Shown piece after piece: positions 1 to 7,541 of a stretch of 64,000 nt of DNA. A program made the position numbers and the translations under genes. Positions within the stretch are counted from its first letter, which is position 1. Each line of letters begins with the position of its first letter. The stretch is taken from positions 124,001-188,000 of the forward strand of contig NZ_FMUX01000009.1 of NCBI RefSeq assembly GCF_900101345.1, given 5' to 3'. This DNA is from Desulfoluna spongiiphila. Lineage in GTDB: Bacteria > Desulfobacterota > Desulfobacteria > Desulfobacterales > Desulfolunaceae. The notes below the pieces were generated by a model. The model was not told the DNA's origin and ran no database searches. It worked only from the letters and a program-made list of their open reading frames with translations.

Positions 1-266
1 CCCACGAGTCTGGTTCTCGTTTGCCAAATACACATCAAATAAACGTTTTTTCAGTTTCTGGTTTGAATATGCTACGATTGGAATCCAGAAACAGTTTAGA
101 TGAAAATATAAAAAAATTACTTAATACACCATATTATTACATTGGCTCAAAAGAAATTTTCTCGTTTTGGCGTTCATACTGCGACAATACACTTACTTCT
201 TTTTGGCTTCTTGCATTTTTTGAAAGTACATTTTTTGTGGCTACTGTAGTTCCAAAAAACACATAA
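1..266 (+). CDS. Partial cassette gene, unknown product
   Basis: The reading frame is open from the window edge (first full codon at position 3) to a TAA at 264-266, so the gene probably begins outside the window; a TTG at 21 is the only start-like codon near the edge. The visible 80 or so residues are rich in Phe, Ser and Thr and end in a hydrophobic stretch (TSFWLLAFFESTFFVATVV) that could be a membrane segment. I do not recognise a family. The stop lies inside the left end of an attC site, the usual arrangement for an integron cassette gene. Confidence 0.5.
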   Translation, partial: HESGSRLPNTHQINVFSVSGLNMLRLESRNSLDENIKKLLNTPYYYIGSKEIFSFWRSYCDNTLTSFWLLAFFESTFFVATVVPKNT

Positions 267-390
267 CAAGGCAAATTAACTCGGACTGGCTTACAGTGGC
301 GTTTCCTGGAACATACTGGTTTCACAAGAATTATTAACTTTTCAACCGTTTTCGTGATTATCCGCCAGCCGGTTATTTGCGGCGTTGGGT
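261..390 (+). repeat. attC recombination site, cassette 1
   Basis: Imperfect inverted repeat following the stop codon. The left arm (GCAAATTAACTCGGACTGGC, from 270) pairs with the right arm (GCCAGCCGGTTATTTGC, 364-380), and the site ends in GTTGGGT (384-390), which matches the GTTRRRY core. About 130 bp, within the attC size range. The long spacer between the arms is AT-rich. Confidence 0.75.
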
Positions 391-444
391 CAATTGGGAT
401 ATATTGACGCAAAAAATAAGGTTGCAGTGCAAGGAAATTAAATC

Positions 445-1386
445 ATGAAAAACAAAACATTAAAAATGTCTCTTAATTTTCTTGAGTCATCTGTTGACTA
501 TTTAAGCAAAACCCAGTGTAATTCTTCAGAGCTTCAGTTCTCAATCATTCATTTGGCTTCAGCTGTTGAGTTAATGCTAAAGGCTCGACTTATCGATGAA
601 CATTGGTCTTTGGTAGTTGAAAATTCGAAGGATTTGATTAAAACAAAATTCGAATCTGGGGATTTTAAATCGATCAACATTGATGAAGCAATTGAACGAA
701 TCGACAACATCTGTAAATTCAAAGTTGATGAAAAAAATAAAAAAATAATTAGTAGGTTAAAAAAGGCACGAAACAAAATTATTCATATTGGAAGCAGTGT
801 AAACCAAGATCAAGCAAAGGCCATTCTTGTGGATACATATAGCTTTATTTATGATTTTTTGGTGGATTCAAATCTCTATTCACAAGGTTCAGATTTAGAA
901 TATAAATTCTCTGAAATTAGGGATAAAATTAACAAACTGGAAAAATTTGTTACTACACGTTTAAACCGTATTGGTCATGAATTAAAGAAGCATAAAAATA
1001 CACTAAGATGCCCAGATTGTTGGCAGCAAGCTATCGTCTTTCCCGACACAAATCGAGATTGCCTCTTCTGCCGAAAAAAATACGAACTTAATGAGTTTTT
1101 AGAACTTTATTGTGAGGCCTTCTTGTCATTCGATGAACTGGTTGATGATATTTCAGAGTGCCCAGAATGTGGTGAAAATAGTGTCGTATTTGCAGAAGAA
1201 CTCGATTGTTCAATTTGTCTATCGTGCGGTTCCAATTTTAATGGTTATCTAAGGTGTATCGATTGTGATATTTTATTTGTTGGAGATTCAAATTATCCCA
1301 TTTGTCCAGATTGTATTCGTAACAGATTTGACAATGACCAAATGATGCCAGCTCCTGAATACCCCGAGGATGAATATACTGTATAA
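445..1386 (+). CDS. HEPN-like and multi-zinc-ribbon protein (cassette 2)
   Basis: 313 residues. The N-terminal ~150 residues are predicted helical and carry RNKIIH (R109-H114), the RxxxxH/RNxxxH motif of HEPN domains, which are often RNases in toxin-antitoxin and defence systems. The C-terminal half holds several CxxC pairs (CPDC, CLFC, CPEC, CSICLSC, CIDC, CPDC from about residue 190 on), giving two or three zinc ribbons, and ends in an acidic tail. Start ATG at 445 follows AAGGAAATTAAATC. It is a single-gene cassette between attC sites with no antitoxin beside it. HEPN is inferred from the motif and helical character; an RNA- or DNA-binding ribbon protein without nuclease activity is possible. 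Confidence 0.75.
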   Translation: MKNKTLKMSLNFLESSVDYLSKTQCNSSELQFSIIHLASAVELMLKARLIDEHWSLVVENSKDLIKTKFESGDFKSINIDEAIERIDNICKFKVDEKNKKIISRLKKARNKIIHIGSSVNQDQAKAILVDTYSFIYDFLVDSNLYSQGSDLEYKFSEIRDKINKLEKFVTTRLNRIGHELKKHKNTLRCPDCWQQAIVFPDTNRDCLFCRKKYELNEFLELYCEAFLSFDELVDDISECPECGENSVVFAEELDCSICLSCGSNFNGYLRCIDCDILFVGDSNYPICPDCIRNRFDNDQMMPAPEYPEDEYTV

Positions 1387-1394
1387 AATTACTG

Positions 1395-1497
1395 ACCCAA
1401 CAATTGGCTTATGACCGACCCCAAAAAGCTGGCCACGTTTTTCATAACTTCAACCGTTGCTCTTATCAGCTTTTTGGGTCGGCATAGCCCGTTACAA
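1395..1497 (+). repeat. attC site, cassette 2
   Basis: Starts with ACCCAAC (RYYYAAC consensus, 1395-1401) and ends with GTTACAA (1491-1497). The arms CCGACCCCAAAAAGCTG and CAGCTTTTTGGGTCGG are complementary except for one extra C on the left arm, the extrahelical base expected in the folded bottom strand of attC. Two further near-copies of this site occur at 3058-3164 and 5889-5994. Confidence 0.9.
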
Positions 1498-1508
1498 GGA
1501 TTTTCATT

Positions 1509-1802
1509 TTGAAACAGTTGATTATTATATTGATTACGATTCTTGTAATTTTACCGGTTGCTGTTGATGCGCAAGATGAAGTTTGGAAATTAGAGACTAA
1601 AGGTAAAATCAATGCATCTGTAGGTGCATTAGCAAAAACCTGGGATATTAATTCTGGAGAAATGAGTTTTTACACAGCTCGACAAATATACATTAAATAC
1701 GGTGATCAGTTCTTTATTCGCCCATATTTTAGTTGGTGGGGGAATAAATATAAAAGCCCATATGAACAATGCTCGGGAAAGGGGTCGCGTCTTGACATTT
1801 GA
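1509..1802 (+). pseudogene. Secreted cassette protein truncated by MITE insertion
   Basis: TTG start at 1509 with AAGGA nine bases upstream. The protein begins with a signal peptide (KQLIIILITILVILPVAVDA, residues 2-21, then Q) and continues as an exported protein of unknown family. From 1781 the frame runs into the terminal inverted repeat of the 177-bp element, so the last residues (GSRLDI) are encoded by the MITE and the native C-terminus is lost. The downstream attC of this cassette is also displaced. It was probably a small periplasmic or lipid-facing protein before disruption. Confidence 0.6.
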
Positions 1803-1957
1803 CACAACACCTACTCATTCAATTTATTAGTCGGTGGCTTGAGGCCAATCTGGTTATAGGGCAAGAGCCCTACAAACCAGATAATGGGACCTGCTGTGTC
1901 ATATAGTGCTAAACCAGAAGGGATTTGACAGAATGTCCAATGTCAAGACGCGACCCC
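1781..1957. mobile_element. 177-bp MITE-like element, copy 1
   Basis: Bounded by perfect 19-bp terminal inverted repeats, GGGGTCGCGTCTTGACATT at 1781-1799 and its complement at 1939-1957. It is non-coding. A second copy of identical length and nearly identical interior lies at 4760-4936. Short non-autonomous elements with such palindromic ends resemble those mobilised by Y1 (REP-associated) transposases; the mobilising enzyme is not in this window. Confidence 0.85.
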
Positions 1958-1962
1958 CTTCT

Positions 1963-2540
1963 CTGTTCCATACTCCTCCTGTCGGATTTATTGTAGCAAC
2001 AGAGCACATGGTTGCGCCGTTGTTCTTCATGTTCGGTCCTTCGGCAGGGTGAGTCCTCCAGCGATTACCTCGCGGTGTCTCGCGGCTCGTTTCCAAACGT
2101 CACTCCGTCAATGACGTATTCCTACACCTACTATGACCTCTGCTGATTCCTGTTCGATCACTGCCTGTGTTGCCACAATCAGCGCTGCCATACGGCCGCA
2201 AAGTCGAACAGACCTCCCCGGACTCTTTTCAGTACCCCCTTGAGGGGTGTAAGAACGTAATCTTTCTTTACACAACCGCAGCATTTACCATATCTCTTCG
2301 AATCCTGGACTTCGTCATGTTGTGCTGACTCATCCGGAGACTTGGCCTTGTATGCTGTTTCTGTTCGTTGGCTCATAGATTTGCCGTAGACTCCTCCAAA
2401 CGGAAACTCGCGATGCCGCCCTTGTCTTAGGATAATGCTTATGCTAAACCATTGTTTGGTCGGTAGGATTCACGCACAGAGGACTTCCCGCTTAAACTTC
2501 CGGGTCACCTCATAAGATTACGTCCATGCCGGGCGTACAC
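1963..2540 (-). mobile_element. Group II intron remnant (attC-type), 3'-truncated
   Basis: On the minus strand the sequence begins at 2540 with GTGTACGCCCGGCATG, resembling the 5' end of bacterial group II introns (GUGYG then a CCCGGCAUG-like segment). It is about 80-90% similar to the longer copy at 6596-7464. The homology stops at 1963, next to the MITE, so domains V and VI are missing and the copy should not splice. No reverse-transcriptase frame is present. The intron lies antisense to the cassette genes, at the left edge of an attC, as described for group IIC-attC introns. Confidence 0.65.
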
Positions 2541-2592
2541 CATCGATTCCAGCCGACGCTCGTACCTCGCGCGGCTGAAGCGTACGTTATAC
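2541..2592 (+). repeat. attC right part next to intron remnant
   Basis: The segment contains CAGCCG ... CGGCTG arms around ACGCTCGTACCTCGCG and ends with GCGTACGTTATAC, whose GTTATAC (2586-2592) fits the attC core. The left end of the site is replaced by the intron 5' end at 2540. It marks the junction before the next cassette. Confidence 0.6.
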
Positions 2593-2607
2593 CCCTAAGG
2601 ACAAGCA

Positions 2608-3063
2608 ATGCCTTCTAAAGAGACGATCGAAGATGCCCTCACAAAAATATTCTCAGGCATAAACCAACTTAAAGATGCCTTTCCCCATAAAGAATTTACA
2701 ATCGATGGGCGGCTTGTAGGTGATATTGGAGAAGCAATCGTACAAAGTGACTATGAAATAGACCTCTACAAAGGCTTAGCTGTAGACTATGACGGCGAGA
2801 CCCCTTGTGGCAAAAAAGTTCAAATCAAAGCAACATTTAAAGATTCTTTAACTTTTAAAAAAGTACCTGATTATTATCTCGGTATTAAAATCCATCGAAA
2901 TGGTGATTACGAAGAAATCTTTAATGGTCCTGGTGAGGTTATTGCATCAAAATATTATCATAGAAAAGGATTTGGTAAGGAACTCTTATCCTTTCCAAAT
3001 AAAAGGCTAAAAGAGCTTTCAAATAAGGTTGATGCAAACGAACGTATTAAATTAAGGGTATAA
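2608..3063 (+). CDS. PD-(D/E)XK nuclease-like cassette protein (DUF6998-like)
   Basis: 151 residues, ATG start preceded by AAGGACAAGCA. Residues ~35-75 read DGRLVGDIGEAIV ... DYDGETPCGKKVQIKAT: a conserved Glu in an early helix, an Asp and then QIKAT, the (E/Q)xK signature of restriction-endonuclease-like folds. I associate this layout with the DUF6998 family. No methyltransferase or partner gene is present. Catalytic activity is not certain because the acidic residue pattern is only partly canonical. Single-gene cassette followed by attC. Confidence 0.65.
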   Translation: MPSKETIEDALTKIFSGINQLKDAFPHKEFTIDGRLVGDIGEAIVQSDYEIDLYKGLAVDYDGETPCGKKVQIKATFKDSLTFKKVPDYYLGIKIHRNGDYEEIFNGPGEVIASKYYHRKGFGKELLSFPNKRLKELSNKVDANERIKLRV

Positions 3064-3164
3064 ACAATTGGCTTATGGCCGACCCCAAAAAGCTGGCCAT
3101 GTCTTTCATTCCTTCAACCGCCGCACCTATCAGCTTTTTGGGTCGGCATAGCCACGCGTTATAT
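3058..3164 (+). repeat. attC site, cassette 4
   Basis: Near-copy of the 1395-1497 site: CCGACCCCAAAAAGCTGGCC left arm, CAGCTTTTTGGGTCGGC right arm, ending CGCGTTATAT (core GTTATAT 3158-3164). The TAA stop of the preceding gene overlaps its first bases. Confidence 0.9.
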
Positions 3165-3196
3165 TTCCAACATTAAACCAACATATCGGTGAAAAC

Positions 3197-4216
3197 TTGA
3201 ATCAGTTAACATCTACTCAATTCGAAGAATTTTTTACAAACTTTGTACATGATATTCCAAATGGTCTTAAGGAGTGGATTAAACTAAGGGCTTCAAACTT
3301 TCCAAACCTGTTTCAACAATCGAATTTATCAATGAAGTTGGTAGTTGATACAAATATCATTTTTCAACAAGTAAGAGCAAAAATGCTTACTGGGCAATGT
3401 TTTATCGAAAAACTATTTGGAAACCCAGATTTACTTCTTTATGCTCCAAAGCAGTTGAAATTAGAAATTTTTGAAAAAATTGAAAAAAAATTCCCCAGAG
3501 AAAAAAAGACACGAAATATTGATATTGCAGAAGCCAAAAACTATGCGAATTCACTTCTAAACAAAATCATAATAAATGACAATTTCACAAAAAATGCTTT
3601 ATTGAAGGCAAATGCTGAATTAGGAGAAAGAGACCCTAAAGATGTTCCTTTTTTGGCACTAAACCTTTCACAACCAAAACATGGAATAGTCACTTGTGAC
3701 AAAGACTTAACAGAAATTGAAGAAATTCAAACTTGGTCATTGGCTGGTGTTGGTGAAGTCGTTACCAAGCTAAACAAAGGCGAATTATCTATTGTCATTA
3801 TTCACGATGTTCTACCTATGATTTTTGAAATTGGAAAAGAGTTAATTGCATTATTGTGGAAGAAGATTATCGATTTTTCAATACAATCAGCTCAGGCCAC
3901 TTTATACGCATTAAGAGCAGGCACTGAACTTTTTAAAGAGATACCCCCATTTCTAAAACTACTTGTTGTTTTTGGTCTCGGGTATTCAGAAATCAAATAT
4001 TCAAAGGTAAGCTCTTTAATCAAATCAACAATTGAATCGATAGAAAAAATTATTCACTTCTTAAGACCATTATTTGATTTCTTTGTTAATTTGTTCAAAT
4101 CAGCTCTATTAACTTCAGCTATGTTGATCGAATATACATATCAAGGTATGGCTGAAATATCAAAATTAGAGCATTTTTCAAACAATCACAAACTATTAGC
4201 TGAAACAGAAATATAA
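3197..4216 (+). CDS. PIN-domain protein with hydrophobic C-terminus (cassette 5)
   Basis: 339 residues from a TTG at 3197; an in-frame ATG at 3332 (MKLVVDTNII) is an alternative start and would leave the PIN domain intact. The PIN core shows VVDTNIIF (first Asp), a conserved Glu in KLEIFEK, ERDPKDVPFLALNL and TCDKDL, the acidic cluster of Mg-dependent PIN RNases. Residues ~195-320 are unusual for PIN toxins: several hydrophobic or amphipathic helices (SIVIIHDVLPMIF, LLVVFGLGY, FFVNLFKSALLTSAMLI) suggesting membrane association. No VapB-like antitoxin is adjacent. A membrane-linked RNase effector is an inference. Confidence 0.75.
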   Translation: MNQLTSTQFEEFFTNFVHDIPNGLKEWIKLRASNFPNLFQQSNLSMKLVVDTNIIFQQVRAKMLTGQCFIEKLFGNPDLLLYAPKQLKLEIFEKIEKKFPREKKTRNIDIAEAKNYANSLLNKIIINDNFTKNALLKANAELGERDPKDVPFLALNLSQPKHGIVTCDKDLTEIEEIQTWSLAGVGEVVTKLNKGELSIVIIHDVLPMIFEIGKELIALLWKKIIDFSIQSAQATLYALRAGTELFKEIPPFLKLLVVFGLGYSEIKYSKVSSLIKSTIESIEKIIHFLRPLFDFFVNLFKSALLTSAMLIEYTYQGMAEISKLEHFSNNHKLLAETEI

Positions 4217-4338
4217 CAAACGCTTGCACGCCGACCGGGCGCAAGTGCAGTTTTTCGGGTGGTTTCTTGCTTTGGCGGTCGGCATATTTCAAACACTATA
4301 ACGCTTCCGCGCCCGTCGGGTAAAGCGCGGTGTTAGCT
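4211..4338 (+). repeat. attC site, cassette 5 (long, divergent type)
   Basis: Begins ATATAAC at the stop codon. The left arm CGCTTGCACGCCGACCGGGCGC pairs imperfectly with the right arm GCGCCCGTCGGGTAAAGCGCG, and the site ends in GTTAGCT (4332-4338). About 128 bp and unrelated in its variable part to the three near-identical sites, so the cassette came from a different source. Confidence 0.8.
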
Positions 4339-4752
4339 GAATTTTCGAATGTTATATCTTACAGAATTTTAATAAAATACTCAAAAAGTGAGGCTATAGT
4401 GAACATACTAAGTTCATTATTTATGGGAATACAATTATCCAAGCTCACAGATATTATAGAAAAAATCGAACATATAAAACTATATGGCTGCATTGGTTCT
4501 GGTGGGCTTGATTCTTTCGATCCTTCAACGCAAGATAAATTATACAATGAATTAACAAAACGAATAGAAAAACTCAGAAATTACCAACCTTATGAAATAA
4601 ACAAAACATTAATTTCAAACCTAAAATTCAATCAATCTACGAGCGATGATAGCAGAGCAAATGCAATTGAACAGTTATACCTTATCTCATTAGATGAAAA
4701 GATTGCATTAGATATGGACACATTTAAAAAAGCATTTGGAACGAAAAAATAA
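4330..4752 (+). CDS. Unknown cassette protein (cassette 6)
   Basis: 140 residues from a GTG at 4330. That GTG precedes the attC recombination point, so the natural start is probably an in-frame codon a little downstream. The sequence is helical and AT-rich, with no motif I recognise; residues ~55-62 are a short Gly-rich turn (CIGSGGLD). The TAA at 4750-4752 is followed after seven bases by a MITE, so this cassette's own attC has been lost or displaced. Confidence 0.5.
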   Translation: MLAEFSNVISYRILIKYSKSEAIVNILSSLFMGIQLSKLTDIIEKIEHIKLYGCIGSGGLDSFDPSTQDKLYNELTKRIEKLRNYQPYEINKTLISNLKFNQSTSDDSRANAIEQLYLISLDEKIALDMDTFKKAFGTKK

Positions 4753-4759
4753 GGGGAAA

Positions 4760-4936
4760 GGGGTCGCGTCTTGACATTTGACACAACCCCTACTCATTCG
4801 GTTTATTAGTCGGTGGCTTGAGGCCGATCTGGTTATAAGGCAAGAGCCCTACAAACCTGATAATGGGGCCTGCTGTGGCATATAGTGCTAAACCGGAAGG
4901 GATTTGACAGAATGTCCAATGTCAAGACGCGACCCC
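4760..4936. mobile_element. 177-bp MITE-like element, copy 2
   Basis: Same length and ends as the element at 1781-1957: 19-bp inverted repeats at 4760-4778 and 4918-4936, interior differing at only a few positions. It sits between the stop of the cassette 6 gene and a transposase fragment. Confidence 0.85.
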
Positions 4937-5161
4937 TTCTTCCCGCCAATAAATCGTATGATTAAGCGTTTTGACACACCCAAAGGCAGATTCTGGTACA
5001 GCAGGCGTATGGGCACCATAGAACCGGTCTTCGGCAACATCAGGAGCACCCTCGGGCTGAATCGGTTTACCCTGAGAGGATGGGACAAGGTCGATACGCA
5101 ATGGAAACTCTTTGCCATGATTCACAACATAGGGAAGCTGGCTCGATATGCTTGGTGTTGA
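4937..5161 (+). pseudogene. IS1182-like DDE transposase, C-terminal fragment
   Basis: The frame from the MITE edge reads RFDTPKGRFWYSRRMG, then IEPVFGNIRSTLGLNRFTLRG and WKLFAMIHNIGKLARY before a stop at 5159-5161. This is the C-terminal end of IS1182/IS1380-like DDE transposases, including the conserved Glu of the R-(x)n-EPVFGNIR motif. Some 400 residues upstream are missing, so the enzyme is dead. Confidence 0.75.
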
Positions 5162-5396
5162 GCAAGAGGATGCGGTTTGAGAAGCCATCAGTGGCACTTG
5201 ATGGCAGCAAAATATGGTCCTACCCCGCCAAGCGGGGTCACATAAAGTTCAGATATGGCGTGAGTATTTTCGTTGGCTGAATTGTGTTGTCGGCTGAAAA
5301 CTATACTTTAAAATCAGCCTGGAGAGGCATTCCTGAAAAAGGGGTTATTCTACAGGCTCGTTATGTTTCCTTCACAAATTAGTTGAGAATTGAACT
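5162..5396 (+). other. Non-coding IS remnant ending in attC core
   Basis: No gene is visible. The stretch includes a short hairpin (CCCCGCCAAGCGGGG, about 5222-5236) and ends in CTCGTTATGT, whose GTTATGT (5360-5366) matches an attC core. It therefore probably contains the 3' flank of the insertion sequence and the surviving right end of an attC before the next cassette. Confidence 0.4.
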
Positions 5397-5894
5397 ATGA
5401 GTGGTTTCGATAAAAATACTGGATGGTGCCACTTCACACCCCAAAAATGGCGAAGATACTATCGGGTTATTGAGAGTGGGCCTCAAGTAATAGAAGATCG
5501 CTTCATCAAAAGTGATATTCCATATTATTTTGACCGTAGTGGGGGGCTTCATGCAAAATGCACAGACGGTGAAATGTGGACTATACTTAGTGGGAGAGAA
5601 AATACATTCTCTTCCGAAACGGCTAAAATAAATCAACTTCAACCAGAGTATCTCTTAATTTCTGATATTGGTATAAATTTTGACCCAGAACTGTCTGGTA
5701 TTAAGGTTAATAAAATACTTTCAGAAATGGGCTTTCAAACAAGGCTTGATGGTGCTTGGGAAGCTACTCAAAAGGGCAAAGATTTATCAATTCAGTTTCT
5801 AAGTACCGATTCACGATATGGTAACAAACCATATCTAAAGTGGAGTTTTGAAATTATTCACATTATCAAAACAAGCTTACAGGAAAAAACATAA
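5397..5894 (+). CDS. Unknown cassette protein (cassette 7)
   Basis: 165 residues, ATG start after TTGAGAATTGAACT. The sequence is soluble, rich in aromatic residues (WCHFTPQKWRRYYRVIES; DIPYYFDRSGG) and ends in a mixed alpha/beta region. I do not recognise a family. Low GC and single-gene organisation match the other cassettes, and the stop codon overlaps an attC. Confidence 0.6.
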   Translation: MSGFDKNTGWCHFTPQKWRRYYRVIESGPQVIEDRFIKSDIPYYFDRSGGLHAKCTDGEMWTILSGRENTFSSETAKINQLQPEYLLISDIGINFDPELSGIKVNKILSEMGFQTRLDGAWEATQKGKDLSIQFLSTDSRYGNKPYLKWSFEIIHIIKTSLQEKT

Positions 5895-5994
5895 CAATTG
5901 GCTCATGGCCGAACCCAAAAAGCTGGCCACGTCTTTTGTTACTTCAACCGCTGCCCCTATCAGCTTTTTGGGTCGGTATAGCCACGCGTTATGG
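5889..5994 (+). repeat. attC site, cassette 7
   Basis: Third near-copy of the 1395-1497 type: CCGAACCCAAAAAGCTGGCC and CAGCTTTTTGGGTCGG arms, ending in CGCGTTATGG (core 5988-5994). A single A/C difference in the left arm distinguishes it from the others. Confidence 0.9.
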
Positions 5995-6013
5995 ATTATA
6001 ATGGAGGACAAAG

Positions 6014-6595
6014 TTGGATTCGTTCAACTCACTATTGGAAGAATACAAGGCAAAGGATGGTATAGCTCACTTGTTTGGCGTGATGCTATATACTGATGAA
6101 CATCCAAATATTAAAAAAGTCTTACGAGATGATGATTATTGGCTCTCATTTAATGAATTAACCGGTGATCGATTCTGTGTTTTTTCGGTAAGACCTCAAA
6201 AAGGTAAATATCAGTATCCTTCTTTTCCTTCAGGAACTATGGGGATGATGGTTCCTCTCTGGAGAGAACCCTCAGAAAATACAAAACTACTAAAAGTTTT
6301 TGATCTAAAAGATACGCAAACACTCCCTATGCTGTTACTATTTACAAAGGTTGAAGAAGAGTATTTAAAGATTGAAGTTGCTCTTGAGGACAGTAGTATA
6401 GATGCAGCATATAGTTCAATTCGAAAAGAATTAGAATCATCGTGTATTGCTATCAATCGTATCAAAAAGGAAAACCTTAATAATCCTGAAGGATTATTTG
6501 CAGCGCTTTCATTCAACCAAGACAATAAAAAATCTTGGCAAAGAATCAAAAAAGGCCTTGATATCTTCGGCTATATTAAAGGCTTATTACCATAA
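6014..6595 (+). CDS. Unknown cassette protein (cassette 8)
   Basis: 193 residues from a TTG start with GGAGG seven bases upstream, which decides the start. The protein is soluble, mixed alpha/beta, with no catalytic motif I can name. The central region (DRFCVFSVRPQKGKYQYPSFPSG) looks like a beta-rich core. The stop codon abuts the 3' end of the antisense group II intron, which has taken the place of the attC left end. Confidence 0.6.
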   Translation: MDSFNSLLEEYKAKDGIAHLFGVMLYTDEHPNIKKVLRDDDYWLSFNELTGDRFCVFSVRPQKGKYQYPSFPSGTMGMMVPLWREPSENTKLLKVFDLKDTQTLPMLLLFTKVEEEYLKIEVALEDSSIDAAYSSIRKELESSCIAINRIKKENLNNPEGLFAALSFNQDNKKSWQRIKKGLDIFGYIKGLLP

Positions 6596-7464
6596 TCGGG
6601 TAGCCGGGGGTTTCTCACCCCCAGCCCCCACACCACCCGGCATGCGGGTCCGCACCGGGCGGTTCACAAATATATCCAGGCCGTAGCCATAACAAAGTGT
6701 TAAAAGCGAATCTTATACCAAGATGACGGTTTCCACTTTTAACCCTTCAAGGGCACGTAACCCACGCCGCGCCTGTTCCATACTCCTCCTGTCGGATTTA
6801 TTGTAGCAACAGAGCACAAGGTTGCGCCGTTGTTCTTCATGTTCGGTCTTTCGGCAGGGTGAGTCCTCCAGCGATTACCTCGGGGCTCGTTTCCAAACGT
6901 CACTCTGTCAATGACGTATTCCTACACCTACTATGACCTCTGTTGATTCCTGTTCGATCACTGCATGTGTTGCCACAATCAGCGCTGCCATCCCGCCGGA
7001 AAGTCGAACGGGCTTCCCCGGACTCTTTTCAGTAACCTCTTGAGGAATGTACGAACGTAATCTTTCTTTACACAACCGCTGCATTTATCATATTTCTTTG
7101 AAAACTGGACTTCGTCATGTTGTGCTGACTCATCCAGAGACTTGGCCTTGTATGTTGGTGACTTGGAACACCCTGTTCTTCGCCCTTCGGGCCCGTATAA
7201 ATACGGATCAAACCTTCGTTCCTGCGGATTTACTCGTCGGATCTTAGGTTTGCTACAGAGTGAAAACTCTCTTCGGTCGCTCTCGCTAACGCACGTGATT
7301 CCGAACCGCTACATATCCTACAAGCGGAACGTCATCATGCCCCCATTGTCTCAAGATAGTGCTTATGCTAAACTGTTATTTGGTCTGCATGGTTCGCGCA
7401 CAGAGGACTTCTCGGTTAAACTTACGGGTCACCTCATAAGATTACGTTCATGCCGGGCGTACAC
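6596..7464 (-). mobile_element. ORF-less group II intron (attC-type), antisense
   Basis: About 869 nt on the minus strand from GTGTACGCCCGGCATG (ending at 7464) to a CTACCCGAT 3' end near 6596. Near the 3' end a domain V-like hairpin can be folded: GAACCGCCCGGTGCGG ... CCCGCATGCCGGGTGGT, with ACC/GGT, CCCGG/CCGGG and TGCG/CGCA pairings and a two-base bulge. This is followed by a GC-rich domain VI-like stem. There is no reverse-transcriptase frame, so the intron would need a maturase in trans. It is inserted right after a cassette stop codon and antisense to the array, as group IIC-attC introns are. Confidence 0.7.
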
Positions 7465-7541
7465 AAATCGGTGGTAGAGACTACTTACCGCTCCAAGCTC
7501 CTTCGCGTAGCTCGGTGGCCTTCCACCTCAGCGTCAATGGC
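7465..7541 (+). repeat. attC remainder, cassette 8 (intron-interrupted)
   Basis: Right flank of the intron. It contains CTTCGCGTAGCTCGGTGG, shared in part with the attC at 8059-8151 (CTCGCGTAGCTCGGCGG), and ends in a degenerate core GTCAATG. It is interpreted as the right part of the attC whose left end carries the intron. Confidence 0.45.

Noticed and set aside
1899..2376. Short minus-strand proteins in the intron remnant
   Set aside because: They lack ribosome sites and are not reverse-transcriptase fragments. The sequence is better explained as intron RNA.
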